A DNA stretch of 64,000 nucleotides, taken from the NCBI GenBank assembly GCA_963728155.1, contig CAVSJF010000017.1:71438-135437 (forward strand). Direction: 5' to 3'. This stretch comes from JACVRW01 sp963728155. GTDB taxonomy: Bacteria > Actinomycetota > Thermoleophilia > Solirubrobacterales > Thermoleophilaceae. The translations under genes and the position numbers were made by a program. The notes under the pieces were generated by a model. The model made no database searches. It worked only from the letters and a program-made list of their open reading frames with translations, and was not told where the DNA came from. The first letter of the stretch is position 1; each line of letters opens with the position of its first letter. Shown piece after piece: positions 45,326-53,290 of the stretch.

Positions 45326-46956
45326 ATCGCCACCGAGCCCTCGCCGGCTGCGGAGGACACGCGTTTCACCGACCCGTGCCGAACGTCGCCGGCCGCGAAG
45401 ACTCTCGGCATGCTGGTCTCGAGGGAGAACGGAGCACGATCGGGCGGCCAGACGAGGTCCGCAGGCCAAGGTCCGGTCCCGTAAGGACGAAGCCCTCCGC
45501 ATCCCGGTCGATCGTCCCCGGCAGCCACTCGGTGTGCGGCCGCGCTCCGATCATCAGGAACAACCCACCCGCTTCGACCGTCTCCTCCTCTCCTCCGCGT
45601 GATCGCGGAGGACCAGGTGCTCCAGCCAGCCGTCGCCTCCGCCGCCGACGATCTCAGCTGCCCAGGCGAACACGCAGGTTGGGCGTCGCCTCCACCTGCC
45701 GGACCAGGTAGTCCGACATCCCGGCCCCCAGCGACTGCGCGCGGACCACGAGCGTCACGCGCCGGGCGTAGCGTGCGAGGTACAGGGCGGTCTGGCCGGC
45801 CGAGTTCGCGCCGCCGAGTACATAGACGTCCTCGCCGGCTATCGCGGGGGCCTCCGAGGTCGCTCCGCCGTAGAAGACGCCGGCGCCGTTCAGCGCCTCC
45901 AGCGCCGGGACGCCGAGCCGGCGATACCTGGCGCCGGTGGCGAGGATCACCGCCCGGGCGCGGACCCCCTCGCTGTCGGAAAGCTCGACGGACAGCCCAT
46001 CCGGCCTCGGGGCGCAGCCCGGTCACCTTCTGCATGAAGGCGAAGTGCGCCCCGAAGACCCAGGCTTGGTCGTACGCCTGCCGAGCCAGCCGGCGACCAC
46101 TGAGCCCGCGGGGGAAACCCAGGTAGTTGCGGATGAGGGAGCTGGAGGTTGCCTGGCCGCCGATGCCACCGTCATCGATCACGAGCGTCCTGAACCCCTC
46201 CGACGCGCCGTACACGGCCGCGGACAGCCCGGCCGGTCCGGCGCCGACCACCACGAGATCGAAGTCGCTGCGCTTCGGATCGACGGCCGCGCCCGTGGCC
46301 CTCGCGATGTCGGCGTTGCTCGGGTCGGCCAGCGCCCTGCCATCGGGAAAGACCAGGAGGGGCAGCTTCCTCCCCGGCCCGGCCTCCGCAATCAGCGAGC
46401 GCCCAACGGTCGAGTCGGCAAGGCAAAACGAGTGTGGGACCGCGCAACGACCGAGCACCTCTCGCAGCTCATAGGCGCGCCCGGACCACGACTCGCCGAC
46501 CACGTGAACCGTGTGCGGCGAGGTGCGCTGGGCCTCAGCCCACTCGAGCAGGAGGCTCGAGATGGCCTGATGAAAGAGCTCGTCCGGTGACTCTGCCGGC
46601 CTCAGGATGTAGTGGTCGATGCGACCGTGCGCCATCGAGTCGAAGATCGCCTCCCCCGTGGCCGGATCGCCCCAGTCACCCCACCCGATGAGCAGGCCGC
46701 GCTTGGCCTGCGGGTGCAGATGCCGCGCCTCGTCGAGCAACTCCGTCCCGGACATCCCGGTGAGCCGCCGTGCCGCGAGGACCAGGGCCACCTCGTCGCC
46801 GTCCGCTGCGAGCTGTTTCAACACATCGAGAGCGTCCGTGGAAGAGCCCCCGCAGATGACCCGGTAATGGCGCTCGTAGCGGTCGCGCAGCTCCCGATCG
46901 ACCTCGTTGAGGGCGTCTGGATCCTCGTCGACGACTACGAGCGCGGGGCCGGTCAT
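45247..46956 (-). CDS. Pseudo-receiver / thioredoxin-like / FAD reductase fusion (frameshifted)
   Basis: About 560 aa of the fused response-regulator/thioredoxin-reductase type. Residues 1-140 resemble a receiver (ALVVVDEDPDALNEVDRELR), but the phospho-acceptor Asp position reads VALVLAARRLTGMSG, Ala in its place, and the Lys is Arg (YILRPAE). Residues about 155-230 are glutaredoxin-like (VHVVGESWSGRAYELREVLG). From 235 comes an FAD domain (DLVVVGAGPAGLSAAVYGAS). After a shift near 45990 the usual CxxC loop reads VFYGGATSEAPAI. Further shifts lie near 45660 and 45560. The C-terminal FAD motif is VFAAGDVRHGSVKRV. Redox chemistry by an internal dithiol is therefore unlikely. Confidence 0.83.
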   Translation of the reverse strand: MTGPALVVVDEDPDALNEVDRELRDRYERHYRVICGGSSTDALDVLKQLAADGDEVALVLAARRLTGMSGTELLDEARHLHPQAKRGLLIGWGDWGDPATGEAIFDSMAHGRIDHYILRPAESPDELFHQAISSLLLEWAEAQRTSPHTVHVVGESWSGRAYELREVLGRCAVPHSFCLADSTVGRSLIAEAGPGRKLPLLVFPDGRALADPSNADIARATGAAVDPKRSDFDLVVVGAGPAGLSAAVYGASEGFRTLVIDDGGIGGQATSSSLIRNYLGFPRGLSGRRLARQAYDQAWVFGAHFAFMQKVTGLRPEAGWAVRRAFRQRGGPRPGGDPRHRRQVSPARRPGAGGAERRRRLLRRSDLGGPRDSRRGRLCTRRRELGRPDRPVPRTLRPARDARGPRAVAGGRDVGLPGPAGGGDAQPACSPGQLRSSAAEATAGWSTWSSAITRRRGGDGRSGWVVPDDRSAAAHRVAAGDDRPGCGGLRPYGTGPWPADLVWPPDRAPFSLETSMPRVFAAGDVRHGSVKRVSSAAGEGSVAIQLLHRLFAAERLHPRGRARPAVAGP

Positions 46957-47024
46957 GCGCCAAACTCTAAGGGCGGCAAGCCCCGACGGGTGCCCAACCA
47001 GGTCGGCTATGCTCGTCGCAGTGC

Positions 47025-47098
47025 GCGGCTGTAGCTCAGTTGGCTAGAGCGTCTGCTTGCCATGCAGAAGGTCGTGGGTTCGAATCCCATCAGCCGCT
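47025..47098 (+). tRNA. tRNA-Gly (anticodon GCC)
   Basis: A 74-base cloverleaf: acceptor GCGGCTG/CAGCCGC with U73, D-arm GCTC...GAGC, anticodon stem TCTGC/GCAGA with loop TTGCCAT (GCC), T-arm GTGGG-TTCGAAT-CCCAT. The 3' CCA is not encoded. Confidence 0.93.
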
Positions 47099-47232
47099 TC
47101 GTAATCCACCCGTATCGCAGGTCCTTCTGTTGTGTCAGCCGGGTAGTGCCGGGGGGGCTGAATGGGCACTGGTTGGCCGTTGGCCACTGGCCCGGACGCG
47201 TAATTCGCACCCGTCCGCAGCGTTGGACAGGC

Positions 47233-48948
47233 ATGACCGCCTCGAGAATCACCGCCGCTCTCGTCCTCTTCGCCCTCCTGCTGGTGCTCGCTACCGCCGA
47301 GGGAGCCAAGGCCCAGACCGAGTTGATCAGCGTTCAGCCCGCCGCCGCGGGAGGTGCCGGCGCCGACGGGGTCTCCTTCGATCCCGCTCTCTCCGCCGAC
47401 GGGCGCTACGTCGCCTTCGAGTCGAATGCCGACAACCTGAGCAGCGAGGACAACAACGGGTTTCGCGACGCGTTCCTGCGCGATACCCAGACCGGCGCGA
47501 TCACGCTGCTCAGCCGCCGTAGCGCGGCGGAAGGCGGCACGGGCGGCAATGAGGTCTCCGAGGTCCACGCGATCTCCGCCGACGGGCGATACGTCGCCTT
47601 CACCTCCGACGCCGACAACCTGAGCGCGGCCGACGACAACGCCCACGTCGACGTGTTCGTTCGGGACACGGTCTCGGCCACGACCATCCTGGTCAGCCGC
47701 CAGAGCGCCGCCGACGGGGGCGACGGGGGCGACGGCCAGTCGGCCTTCGCGTCGATGTCGGCGGACGGCCGGTATGTCGCCTTCGAGTCCAGCGCGAGCA
47801 ACCTGGCCGCGGACGACGCCAACGGCGAGCGGGACATATTCGTGCGCGATCGGCAGACCAACGTGACAACGCTGGTGAGCCGGCGCAGTGCCCTGTCGGG
47901 CAACGGCCCGGCGAATGACAGCTCGTTCGATGCCGCCATCTCCGCCGACGGCCGCTACGTGGCGTACGAGTCGAGCGCGGACAACCTCAGCACCATCGAC
48001 GACAACGCGGTGTTCAACGTGTTCGTGCGTGACCTTCAGACCGGAAGCGTGCGTCTGGTCAGCCGGCGCAGCGCTGGCGGCCCGGGCGGCGGCGACGGCG
48101 GCAACGGCAACTCGCGCCGGCCCGCGATCTCGGCCAACGGGCGCTACGTCGCGTTCGACTCCGAAGCCAACAACCTGAGTGACGAGGACAACAACGCCGT
48201 GATCAACGTATTCGTGCGCGACCTCGAGCTGGACACAACCACCGTGGGCAGCCAAGGTAGCGGTGGCGGCGCCGCCGCGGACGGCGACTCCGAGGATGCC
48301 GTCCTGTCCCCCGACGCCCGCCTCCTGGCCTTCAGCAGCGAAGCGGACAATCTGAGCACCGGCGACAACGGCAACGCTCGGGACGTCTTCGTGCGCGACC
48401 TACAGACCGGGGCCCTGGCCCTGGCCAGCGCGGCCGATGGCGGCGCGGGCGGCGACGACGACTCCGGCGGGGCGGCGTTCTCCGGCGACGGGCGTTATCT
48501 CGCCTTTCACTCGGGCGCGGACAACCTGAGCGCCCTGGACAGCGATGGCGTGTTCGACGTCTTCCGCCGCGACCTCGGCGGTCCCGGCGGGCTGGGCGGC
48601 TCCGGCGGCGGGCCGGGCGCCGACGCCACCCGACCGAAGCTGTCGAAACTGTCGCTGTCGCGCAAGCGCTTCGGTCGCGGCCGCGCGACGCGGATGCGCT
48701 TCCGGCTCTCCGAGGCGGCCGACGTGCGCATCGAGATCCACCGCCGCGTGGGTGGGCGCTACCGCAAGATCGGCGCGCTCAAGAAGAAGAACCGCGACGC
48801 CGGACGCAACTCGATCCGCGTGGCCGGCCGGCTGCGCGGCAAGGCGCTGACACCGGGCCGCTTCCGGTTCACGGTCACGGCGACCGACGACCCCGGCAAC
48901 CGCTCCCTGCCCAAGAGGGTGCGCTTCAGGATCGTGGCCCGCGGCTGA
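47233..48948 (+). CDS. Secreted PD40/TolB-type beta-propeller protein
   Basis: 571 aa. A signal peptide (MTASRITAALVLFALLLVLA, cleaved near AKAQ) is followed by seven repeats of about 65 residues. Each has an SADGRYVAFESSADNLS-like strand pair, an acidic loop and an FVRDLQTG strand, matching a seven-bladed PD40 propeller. Gly/Asp-rich linkers (GGDGGDGQ, GGPGGGDGGNG) join the blades. The C-terminal 110 residues are a basic Ig-like region, KLSLSRKRFGRGRATRMRFR to NRSLPKRVRFRIV, common on secreted proteins of this class. Ligand unknown. It begins 134 bases after tRNA-Gly. Confidence 0.85.
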   Translation: MTASRITAALVLFALLLVLATAEGAKAQTELISVQPAAAGGAGADGVSFDPALSADGRYVAFESNADNLSSEDNNGFRDAFLRDTQTGAITLLSRRSAAEGGTGGNEVSEVHAISADGRYVAFTSDADNLSAADDNAHVDVFVRDTVSATTILVSRQSAADGGDGGDGQSAFASMSADGRYVAFESSASNLAADDANGERDIFVRDRQTNVTTLVSRRSALSGNGPANDSSFDAAISADGRYVAYESSADNLSTIDDNAVFNVFVRDLQTGSVRLVSRRSAGGPGGGDGGNGNSRRPAISANGRYVAFDSEANNLSDEDNNAVINVFVRDLELDTTTVGSQGSGGGAAADGDSEDAVLSPDARLLAFSSEADNLSTGDNGNARDVFVRDLQTGALALASAADGGAGGDDDSGGAAFSGDGRYLAFHSGADNLSALDSDGVFDVFRRDLGGPGGLGGSGGGPGADATRPKLSKLSLSRKRFGRGRATRMRFRLSEAADVRIEIHRRVGGRYRKIGALKKKNRDAGRNSIRVAGRLRGKALTPGRFRFTVTATDDPGNRSLPKRVRFRIVARG

Positions 48949-48985
48949 GGGCCGATCTAGCGGGATTCCTTGCTTCTGGGCGCTC

Positions 48986-49790
48986 TCAGGGGCCGGTGAC
49001 GGCTCCCACCTCCAGGGCCGTCATCTTCGTGGAGGCCACCTCATTGTTGTCGTCGCCCGGCTCGGTTGTGCATCGCAGGGCAACGCGCTGATCGCCCGCG
49101 CTCTTTTTCAGGACCCCGCTGAGCGTTACGACGTGGCGTCCGAAGAAGGTCAGTTCGAATACCTGGAAGTCGTCGAGCACCGCGGCCGGCCCGGACAAAT
49201 CTGGATTGACGAGGCCGCAGTGGACCTCAGCAGACCCCTGCCTAGGTTGTATGAGCAGGGTCGTCCTGGCCTGGACCAGCCAGTTGCTGCCCTTGGACTG
49301 CTGCGACCCAGGTCCGGGGGCTGGTGCCGTTCGTGACGTATCGCCTGAGGGAACCGACAGCACCAGCAGGTTGGGGCAATCGCGCAGGTCGACAGTGTCG
49401 CATTCCGGCACCCCCACAACGGCCTTCTCCTCGGCGACGCGCAGATCCCCGCGCAGGGCCGTTTCGGCTCCGGTCGAGATGTCGGCGGCGTTGATGCCGT
49501 CGTCGCGAATCTCGGAGGTGCGGACCGCGTCCTTCTCGAATCTCGGGTGAGCGGACCGCATCCTTCTGAATCTCCGGTGAGCGGACCGCATCTTTGCGGA
49601 TCTGTGGCGACCCGACGCTGTCCTTGGTGAGCGTGACCGCGGCCGCGGCCGAGCTGCCGAGCGCGATGAACAAAGCCACGCAGGCGATGACGTGAGCGGA
49701 GCTGAGCCGACCGCGCAGCCGGGTAGGCCGCATGCCGGCAGGCAGCGATCGTCGTACCTTGGCACGACGGCTCTTCTCGTTCTGCAGCAT
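48986..49790 (-). CDS. Secreted protein with KDAVRSPEI repeats (frameshifted)
   Basis: The N-terminus RLRGRLSSAHVIACVALFIA then LGSSAAAAVTLTKDSVGSPQ is the hydrophobic anchor/signal typical of this Thermoleophilia-type family. It is followed by 11-residue repeats (SVGSPQIRKDAVRSPEIQ KD..., then KDAVRTSEIRDDGINAADIS after a shift near 49545). The C-terminal domain contains Cys pairs (VPECDTVDLRDCPNLL) and strands such as LTFFGRHVVTLSGVLKKSAG. The ladder of charged repeats probably forms a stalk or right-handed helix. Function is unknown. Confidence 0.72.
49508..49625 (-). repeat. Three to four 33-bp direct repeats encoding an 11-aa unit
   Basis: Tandem copies spaced 33 bases apart, each with a core like GTGAGCGGACCGCATC on the plus strand, encode KDAVRSPEI and variants on the minus strand. 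The reading-frame break of this gene falls inside the array near 49545, where alignment slippage is easiest. Confidence 0.75.
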
Positions 49791-49940
49791 GTTGACTTCC
49801 CTTCGTTGGGGGCCTGCACGTCGATGGCTATCCGTATGACGCCTCCGACCACGCTGAATTCCCCCGCGGGCCGCAGCAATAGGGTTCGAATTCGCCTGGC
49901 CCTATGCGCCGCGCGGATCGAGCGGTAGGTTGCTCGGGAG

Positions 49941-50159
49941 ATGGCAGGTGGTGCGCACTCCTCGGTCGAGCTGACGGTTGCCGTTAAGGCGCCGTGCCAG
50001 GAGTGCGGCGGCCGGGGCTACGTCGAGACGGTCAGCGAGGACGGCCATATCGTTGACGACACGACGAATGAATGCCTGACCTGTAGTGGTAGAGGTCGCA
50101 TTCCTGAGGACATGCCCCTCTCTCAGTTCCGAGAGCTACTGGCGAGTCACCTTCAGTAG
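49941..50159 (+). CDS. Small zinc-ribbon protein with DnaJ-type CxxCxGxG motifs
   Basis: 72 aa. Two motifs, CQECGGRGYVE and CLTCSGRGRI, separated by about 25 residues, form one DnaJ-like zinc centre (CxxCxGxG twice). The N-terminus (MAGGAHSSVELTVAVKAP) is a short strand region and the C-terminus is helical (PLSQFRELLASHLQ). It could bind unfolded protein or RNA. It ends seven bases before the convergent GNAT stop. Confidence 0.72.
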   Translation: MAGGAHSSVELTVAVKAPCQECGGRGYVETVSEDGHIVDDTTNECLTCSGRGRIPEDMPLSQFRELLASHLQ

Positions 50160-50165
50160 CCGCTT

Positions 50166-50717
50166 CTAGCCAAGGATGCCCAGAGCCGTGCGGCTGTCAC
50201 GTTGCTCGACGGGCGCAGGGGCATCTGCAATGCGGATGGTGACGCAGATCACGCCGTCCCGCGTCTGCTCTTGGGTGGGGAAGTGGTCGCGAAAGACGCT
50301 CAGCATGTCCGCGTTCTCGGGTAGGACGTAAGCCTGCAGGACCGTGACGCCGAGGTCGCGGGCCGTGCGGGCCAGGCGGCCGAGCAGCGCGCCGGCCAGA
50401 CCCCGGCGCCGGTGGTCCTCGGCAACCTCGAAGGCTACTTCGGCGCTCTCACCGCGAGCCCGTACGACGACGCCGTGACCGACTATCTCCCCGGAGGCGG
50501 TCTCAGCGACCAGCCCCGCGCGGTCGGGGTCCGCCTCGGTGGCCCAATGGGCCGCCCGCGAGAGGTCGGGTGCCGCGGTGAAGAAGCGCGTGCGGCGCGA
50601 CTCGAGGGAGAGGTGGTCGAGGAGGGTCCACACCGCCTTCTCGTCCGCGGCTTGCACGGGCCTTATGCGCACGACCTCGCCGTCATGCAAGACGACGTCC
50701 TGGGCGAAGGGGCTCAT
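50166..50717 (-). CDS. GNAT-family N-acetyltransferase
   Basis: 183 aa. Acetyl-CoA fold: VVRIRPVQAADEKAVWTLLD start, then RAGLVAETASGEIVGHGVVV and EVAFEVAEDHRRRGLAGALL with the R-x-x-G-x-A pyrophosphate loop (RRRGLAG). The layout is like the acetyltransferase module of Pat-type protein acetylases, but no cNMP domain is present. Substrate unknown. Its ATG overlaps the stop of the upstream flavoprotein by four bases, so the two are coupled. Confidence 0.82.
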   Translation of the reverse strand: MSPFAQDVVLHDGEVVRIRPVQAADEKAVWTLLDHLSLESRRTRFFTAAPDLSRAAHWATEADPDRAGLVAETASGEIVGHGVVVRARGESAEVAFEVAEDHRRRGLAGALLGRLARTARDLGVTVLQAYVLPENADMLSVFRDHFPTQEQTRDGVICVTIRIADAPAPVEQRDSRTALGILG

Positions 50718-51910
50718 CGGACCGCGAGGGGCGGTTCGAGGATCGGCGTCGGGGAGTGACGCGGGATGATCGTCTCTACGGCGAGGTAGTCACCCAGTCG
50801 CGATCCGGCGATCTTGCTGGGCGGCCACCAAAGCGCGTGGTCGGCGACCTCGCCGGCGTCGTCGCTCCCGAGCTCGCGCTGGAGCCATAGACGCGACTCG
50901 CCGGTCAGCAGCATTCCGCGCAGGACGGGGGCGTGTGGCTCGGGAGCTTCGTGAGCGAGCGCCCGGGCGAGGATGTCGCGCGCGGCCAGGTCCGCTTGCT
51001 GAGCGACCAACCCACCCTGCTTGAGGCGGCTATTGGTCCCGTCGCCGATCGCCCACACACCCGGCACCCCGGTTACGCGCCCGCGCTCGTCGACGATAAG
51101 GAACCCGTTTGCGTCGTGTGGGAGGCCCGTCGTCGACGGTCCGCGCAGTCCGGGCAGGGCGACAACGCGGTCCACGTCCAGTTGCTCTCCGTTGCCCAGG
51201 CTCAGCGTACGGCCGTGACGCTCGATCTGGGGTCCGGCGCCGGCGCGCGTCGCGACCCTCGCCGCTTTCAGCTCGGCGGAGACCATCGCCGAAGCCTTCT
51301 CGCCAAACGCGATTAAAGGGGCCCGCTCGGGGGTCACGACGGTGACCTCGGCGTCGTCGATGTTCATGCCGTACGCCTCGCGGGCGCACATCATCGCCAG
51401 CTCGTAGACCGGTAGCGGCCAGCAGGGGGCATCGGGCTGGACGAAGGCCACGCGGCGCGAGTACCCCTCCTCCATGTCGCGCAGCAGCCCACCCATGATC
51501 TCGGGGGACGAGTCGTGCGTCCACATCTTCGCGCCCGGCACGGCCGCGTAGGGCTCGGCGCCGACCGCGATCAGCAGCGCGGCGTAATTGAGGTGCTGCC
51601 CCTGCCCGGTGGTGACGATATGCCGCTCGGGATCGACCGCGCTAAGCGAATCGACGATGAGAGTGGCCCCGCTGTCGTGGGCCACCGTGGCAACGGGAAC
51701 GCACGCGGAGTGCCCGGCGGCGAAGGGCTCGGCGACCGACATCGGCCGCTCGACGAACTCCGCATTCGGCGCCAGGAGCGTCACGTCCAGTGCCCGGCCG
51801 GCCTCTCCCAGCGCCAGCGCGGCTTCGAGGCCGCCGACGCCGCCACCTGCGATGACAACGCGGAAAGCCTCGTCGCTGGTGGTGTCGTCAACTATGACTG
51901 GATGAGGCAT
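50714..51910 (-). CDS. FAD/NAD(P) oxidoreductase, sulfide:quinone reductase/NDH-2-like (copy 1)
   Basis: 398 aa. The FAD motif is VVIAGGGVGGLEAALALGEA, followed by LLAPNAEFVERPMSVAEPF, and a second Rossmann element around LLIAVGAEPYAAVPG. The C-terminal FAD motif is GVWAIGDGTNSRLKQGGLVA. One Cys, in PDAPCWPLPVYELAMM, aligns with the conserved Cys-Pro region of sulfide:quinone and flavocytochrome-c reductases, but the full Cys triad is not evident. The last 50 residues could be a membrane-contacting tail. A paralogue lies 118 bases upstream; both are on the minus strand. Confidence 0.82.
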   Translation of the reverse strand: MPHPVIVDDTTSDEAFRVVIAGGGVGGLEAALALGEAGRALDVTLLAPNAEFVERPMSVAEPFAAGHSACVPVATVAHDSGATLIVDSLSAVDPERHIVTTGQGQHLNYAALLIAVGAEPYAAVPGAKMWTHDSSPEIMGGLLRDMEEGYSRRVAFVQPDAPCWPLPVYELAMMCAREAYGMNIDDAEVTVVTPERAPLIAFGEKASAMVSAELKAARVATRAGAGPQIERHGRTLSLGNGEQLDVDRVVALPGLRGPSTTGLPHDANGFLIVDERGRVTGVPGVWAIGDGTNSRLKQGGLVAQQADLAARDILARALAHEAPEPHAPVLRGMLLTGESRLWLQRELGSDDAGEVADHALWWPPSKIAGSRLGDYLAVETIIPRHSPTPILEPPLAVR

Positions 51911-52028
51911 GGAGCGTCTCCTGACCGAACGGGAACCGATTGGCCCATTGTCCGTCTCGACGGCCGCCGGGTCATCGGTGGCGACCACGCCCGGCACTCG
52001 GTAGGAACCCGCAACGCCGGCCCTTCGG

Positions 52029-53201
52029 CTAGAGGGTCGAGGCCACGGACTGCACCGTGCCCCAGCCGGCTGAGCGAGAGAGCCGCACATCAACCCCCGC
52101 GCTTCGGTTCTCGGCCCAACGCCGCACCTCGACGACGCCCTGTGCCTCGAGATAGGGGCCGAGGTAGCGCCCGGAGATCGTCTTCTCCGGGCGCCCGAGA
52201 ACACCGTCGCGGCGTCCTGCGACCAAGCGGCCGCGCAGTACCGGGGCGTAGGCCATCGCGTCGACCTGCGCCCCGATGGTTGCTGCCACGTGCGCGGCCA
52301 CGGCGTCGGCCTGCTGGCAGGCCAGGTCGCCCTGCTTGATCGGGTGGCTGGTGGCGTCGCCGGCGGCGTAGACGGCGTCGACGCCGACGACGCGCCCGTA
52401 ATCGTCGACCGGGATGTAGCCGCCCGCGTCAGCTGGGAGACCCTTGAGCCGTGGGCCGTCGAGCACCGGCAACGCGATTACGCTCGCCACGTCCAGGCCG
52501 TCGCCGGAACCCGTGCCGACGTGCCCGCCGGGGTGGATGTCCGGGTCGGAGCCACAGTGGAGGGTTATGCGCGCGGCCTCCAGCAGGTCCGCGACCGCGC
52601 CGCTGGCCTCTGAACCGAAGATGTCGAGGGGCGCCGCCTCCGGCGTCACGAAGTGCAGTTGGACTTCATCGATGCGCATCTCCCGAACCTCGTCGGCGGC
52701 CATCAGAGCCAGCTCGTAGAGGGGGAGCGGCCAGGTGCAGCCCTTCGGGACGACGAAAGCGAAGCCGCACGAGTGGCTTCGCTCGACGTCGGCAAGCAGC
52801 TCGTTGAGCGCCAGGACGTCGGCGCCCAATGTAAGGCCGTGCTCGAACACCCGCCGCGCCGACGCCCCGACGGCCACGATCAGCGCGTCGTAGGGCTCGT
52901 CGTCACCGGTCGCGCAGCGCACGATCTGCCGCGCGGCATCAACGCTGAGGACGACCGTGCGCCGAAAGTGCCCCCCGCGCTCGTCCATGAAGCGCTCGAA
53001 AGGGACTCGGCGCGGGTGCCAATCGGCGAAGGGCCAAACTACGTCCAGCGGTTGCAGCATGAAGTCGGGCTCCGGAGCGATGAGAGTGACACGCACCTGC
53101 GTGCCGGCCAGATCGTGCAGGGCCAGGGCGGCTTCGAGTGCAGCAATGCCCCCGCCGACGATGACCACCCGGCGAGGTTCGTTGAGATTGGTCGCAACCA
53201 T
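52029..53201 (-). CDS. FAD/NAD(P) oxidoreductase, sulfide:quinone reductase/NDH-2-like (copy 2)
   Basis: 390 aa. FAD motif VVIVGGGIAALEAALALHDL; second part with LIVAVGASARRVF; C-terminal FAD motif AVYAAGDATSHPIKQGDLAC. The Cys-Pro-type region is VPKGCTWPLPLYELALM, matching copy 1 in position. The two proteins share order and motifs but have diverged clearly, so the duplication is old. Upstream, 53218-53225 is a CCCC-AA-GGGG palindrome. Quinone reduction with sulfide, NADH or another donor is inferred from the family only. Confidence 0.82.
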   Translation of the reverse strand: MVATNLNEPRRVVIVGGGIAALEAALALHDLAGTQVRVTLIAPEPDFMLQPLDVVWPFADWHPRRVPFERFMDERGGHFRRTVVLSVDAARQIVRCATGDDEPYDALIVAVGASARRVFEHGLTLGADVLALNELLADVERSHSCGFAFVVPKGCTWPLPLYELALMAADEVREMRIDEVQLHFVTPEAAPLDIFGSEASGAVADLLEAARITLHCGSDPDIHPGGHVGTGSGDGLDVASVIALPVLDGPRLKGLPADAGGYIPVDDYGRVVGVDAVYAAGDATSHPIKQGDLACQQADAVAAHVAATIGAQVDAMAYAPVLRGRLVAGRRDGVLGRPEKTISGRYLGPYLEAQGVVEVRRWAENRSAGVDVRLSRSAGWGTVQSVASTL

Positions 53202-53290
53202 ATCCCCGCATCGTCCGCCCCAAGGGGGTGCCGCACATCGGGGACCGCCCCCGCCCTCTCTCAGTGGTTCTCGGATGACGCCTGAGTCGG

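Noticed and set aside
47400..48560. Regularly spaced repeats that could suggest a CRISPR array or minisatellite
   Set aside because: The period (about 195 bp) and the frame follow PD40 blades of a protein; there are no short identical repeats with unique spacers.
53215..53262. GC palindromes (CCCC-AA-GGGG and GGGGACCGCCCCC) considered as DosR boxes
   Set aside because: They do not fit the 20-base DosR consensus in spacing, and runs of G and C are frequent here by chance.
52960..53290. C-terminal extension of the GAF kinase overlapping the next flavoprotein gene
   Set aside because: The kinase domain ends at LELPLS; the extension is Arg-rich shadow sequence of the flavoprotein start, and a TAA one frame away at 53291 is the likely true end.
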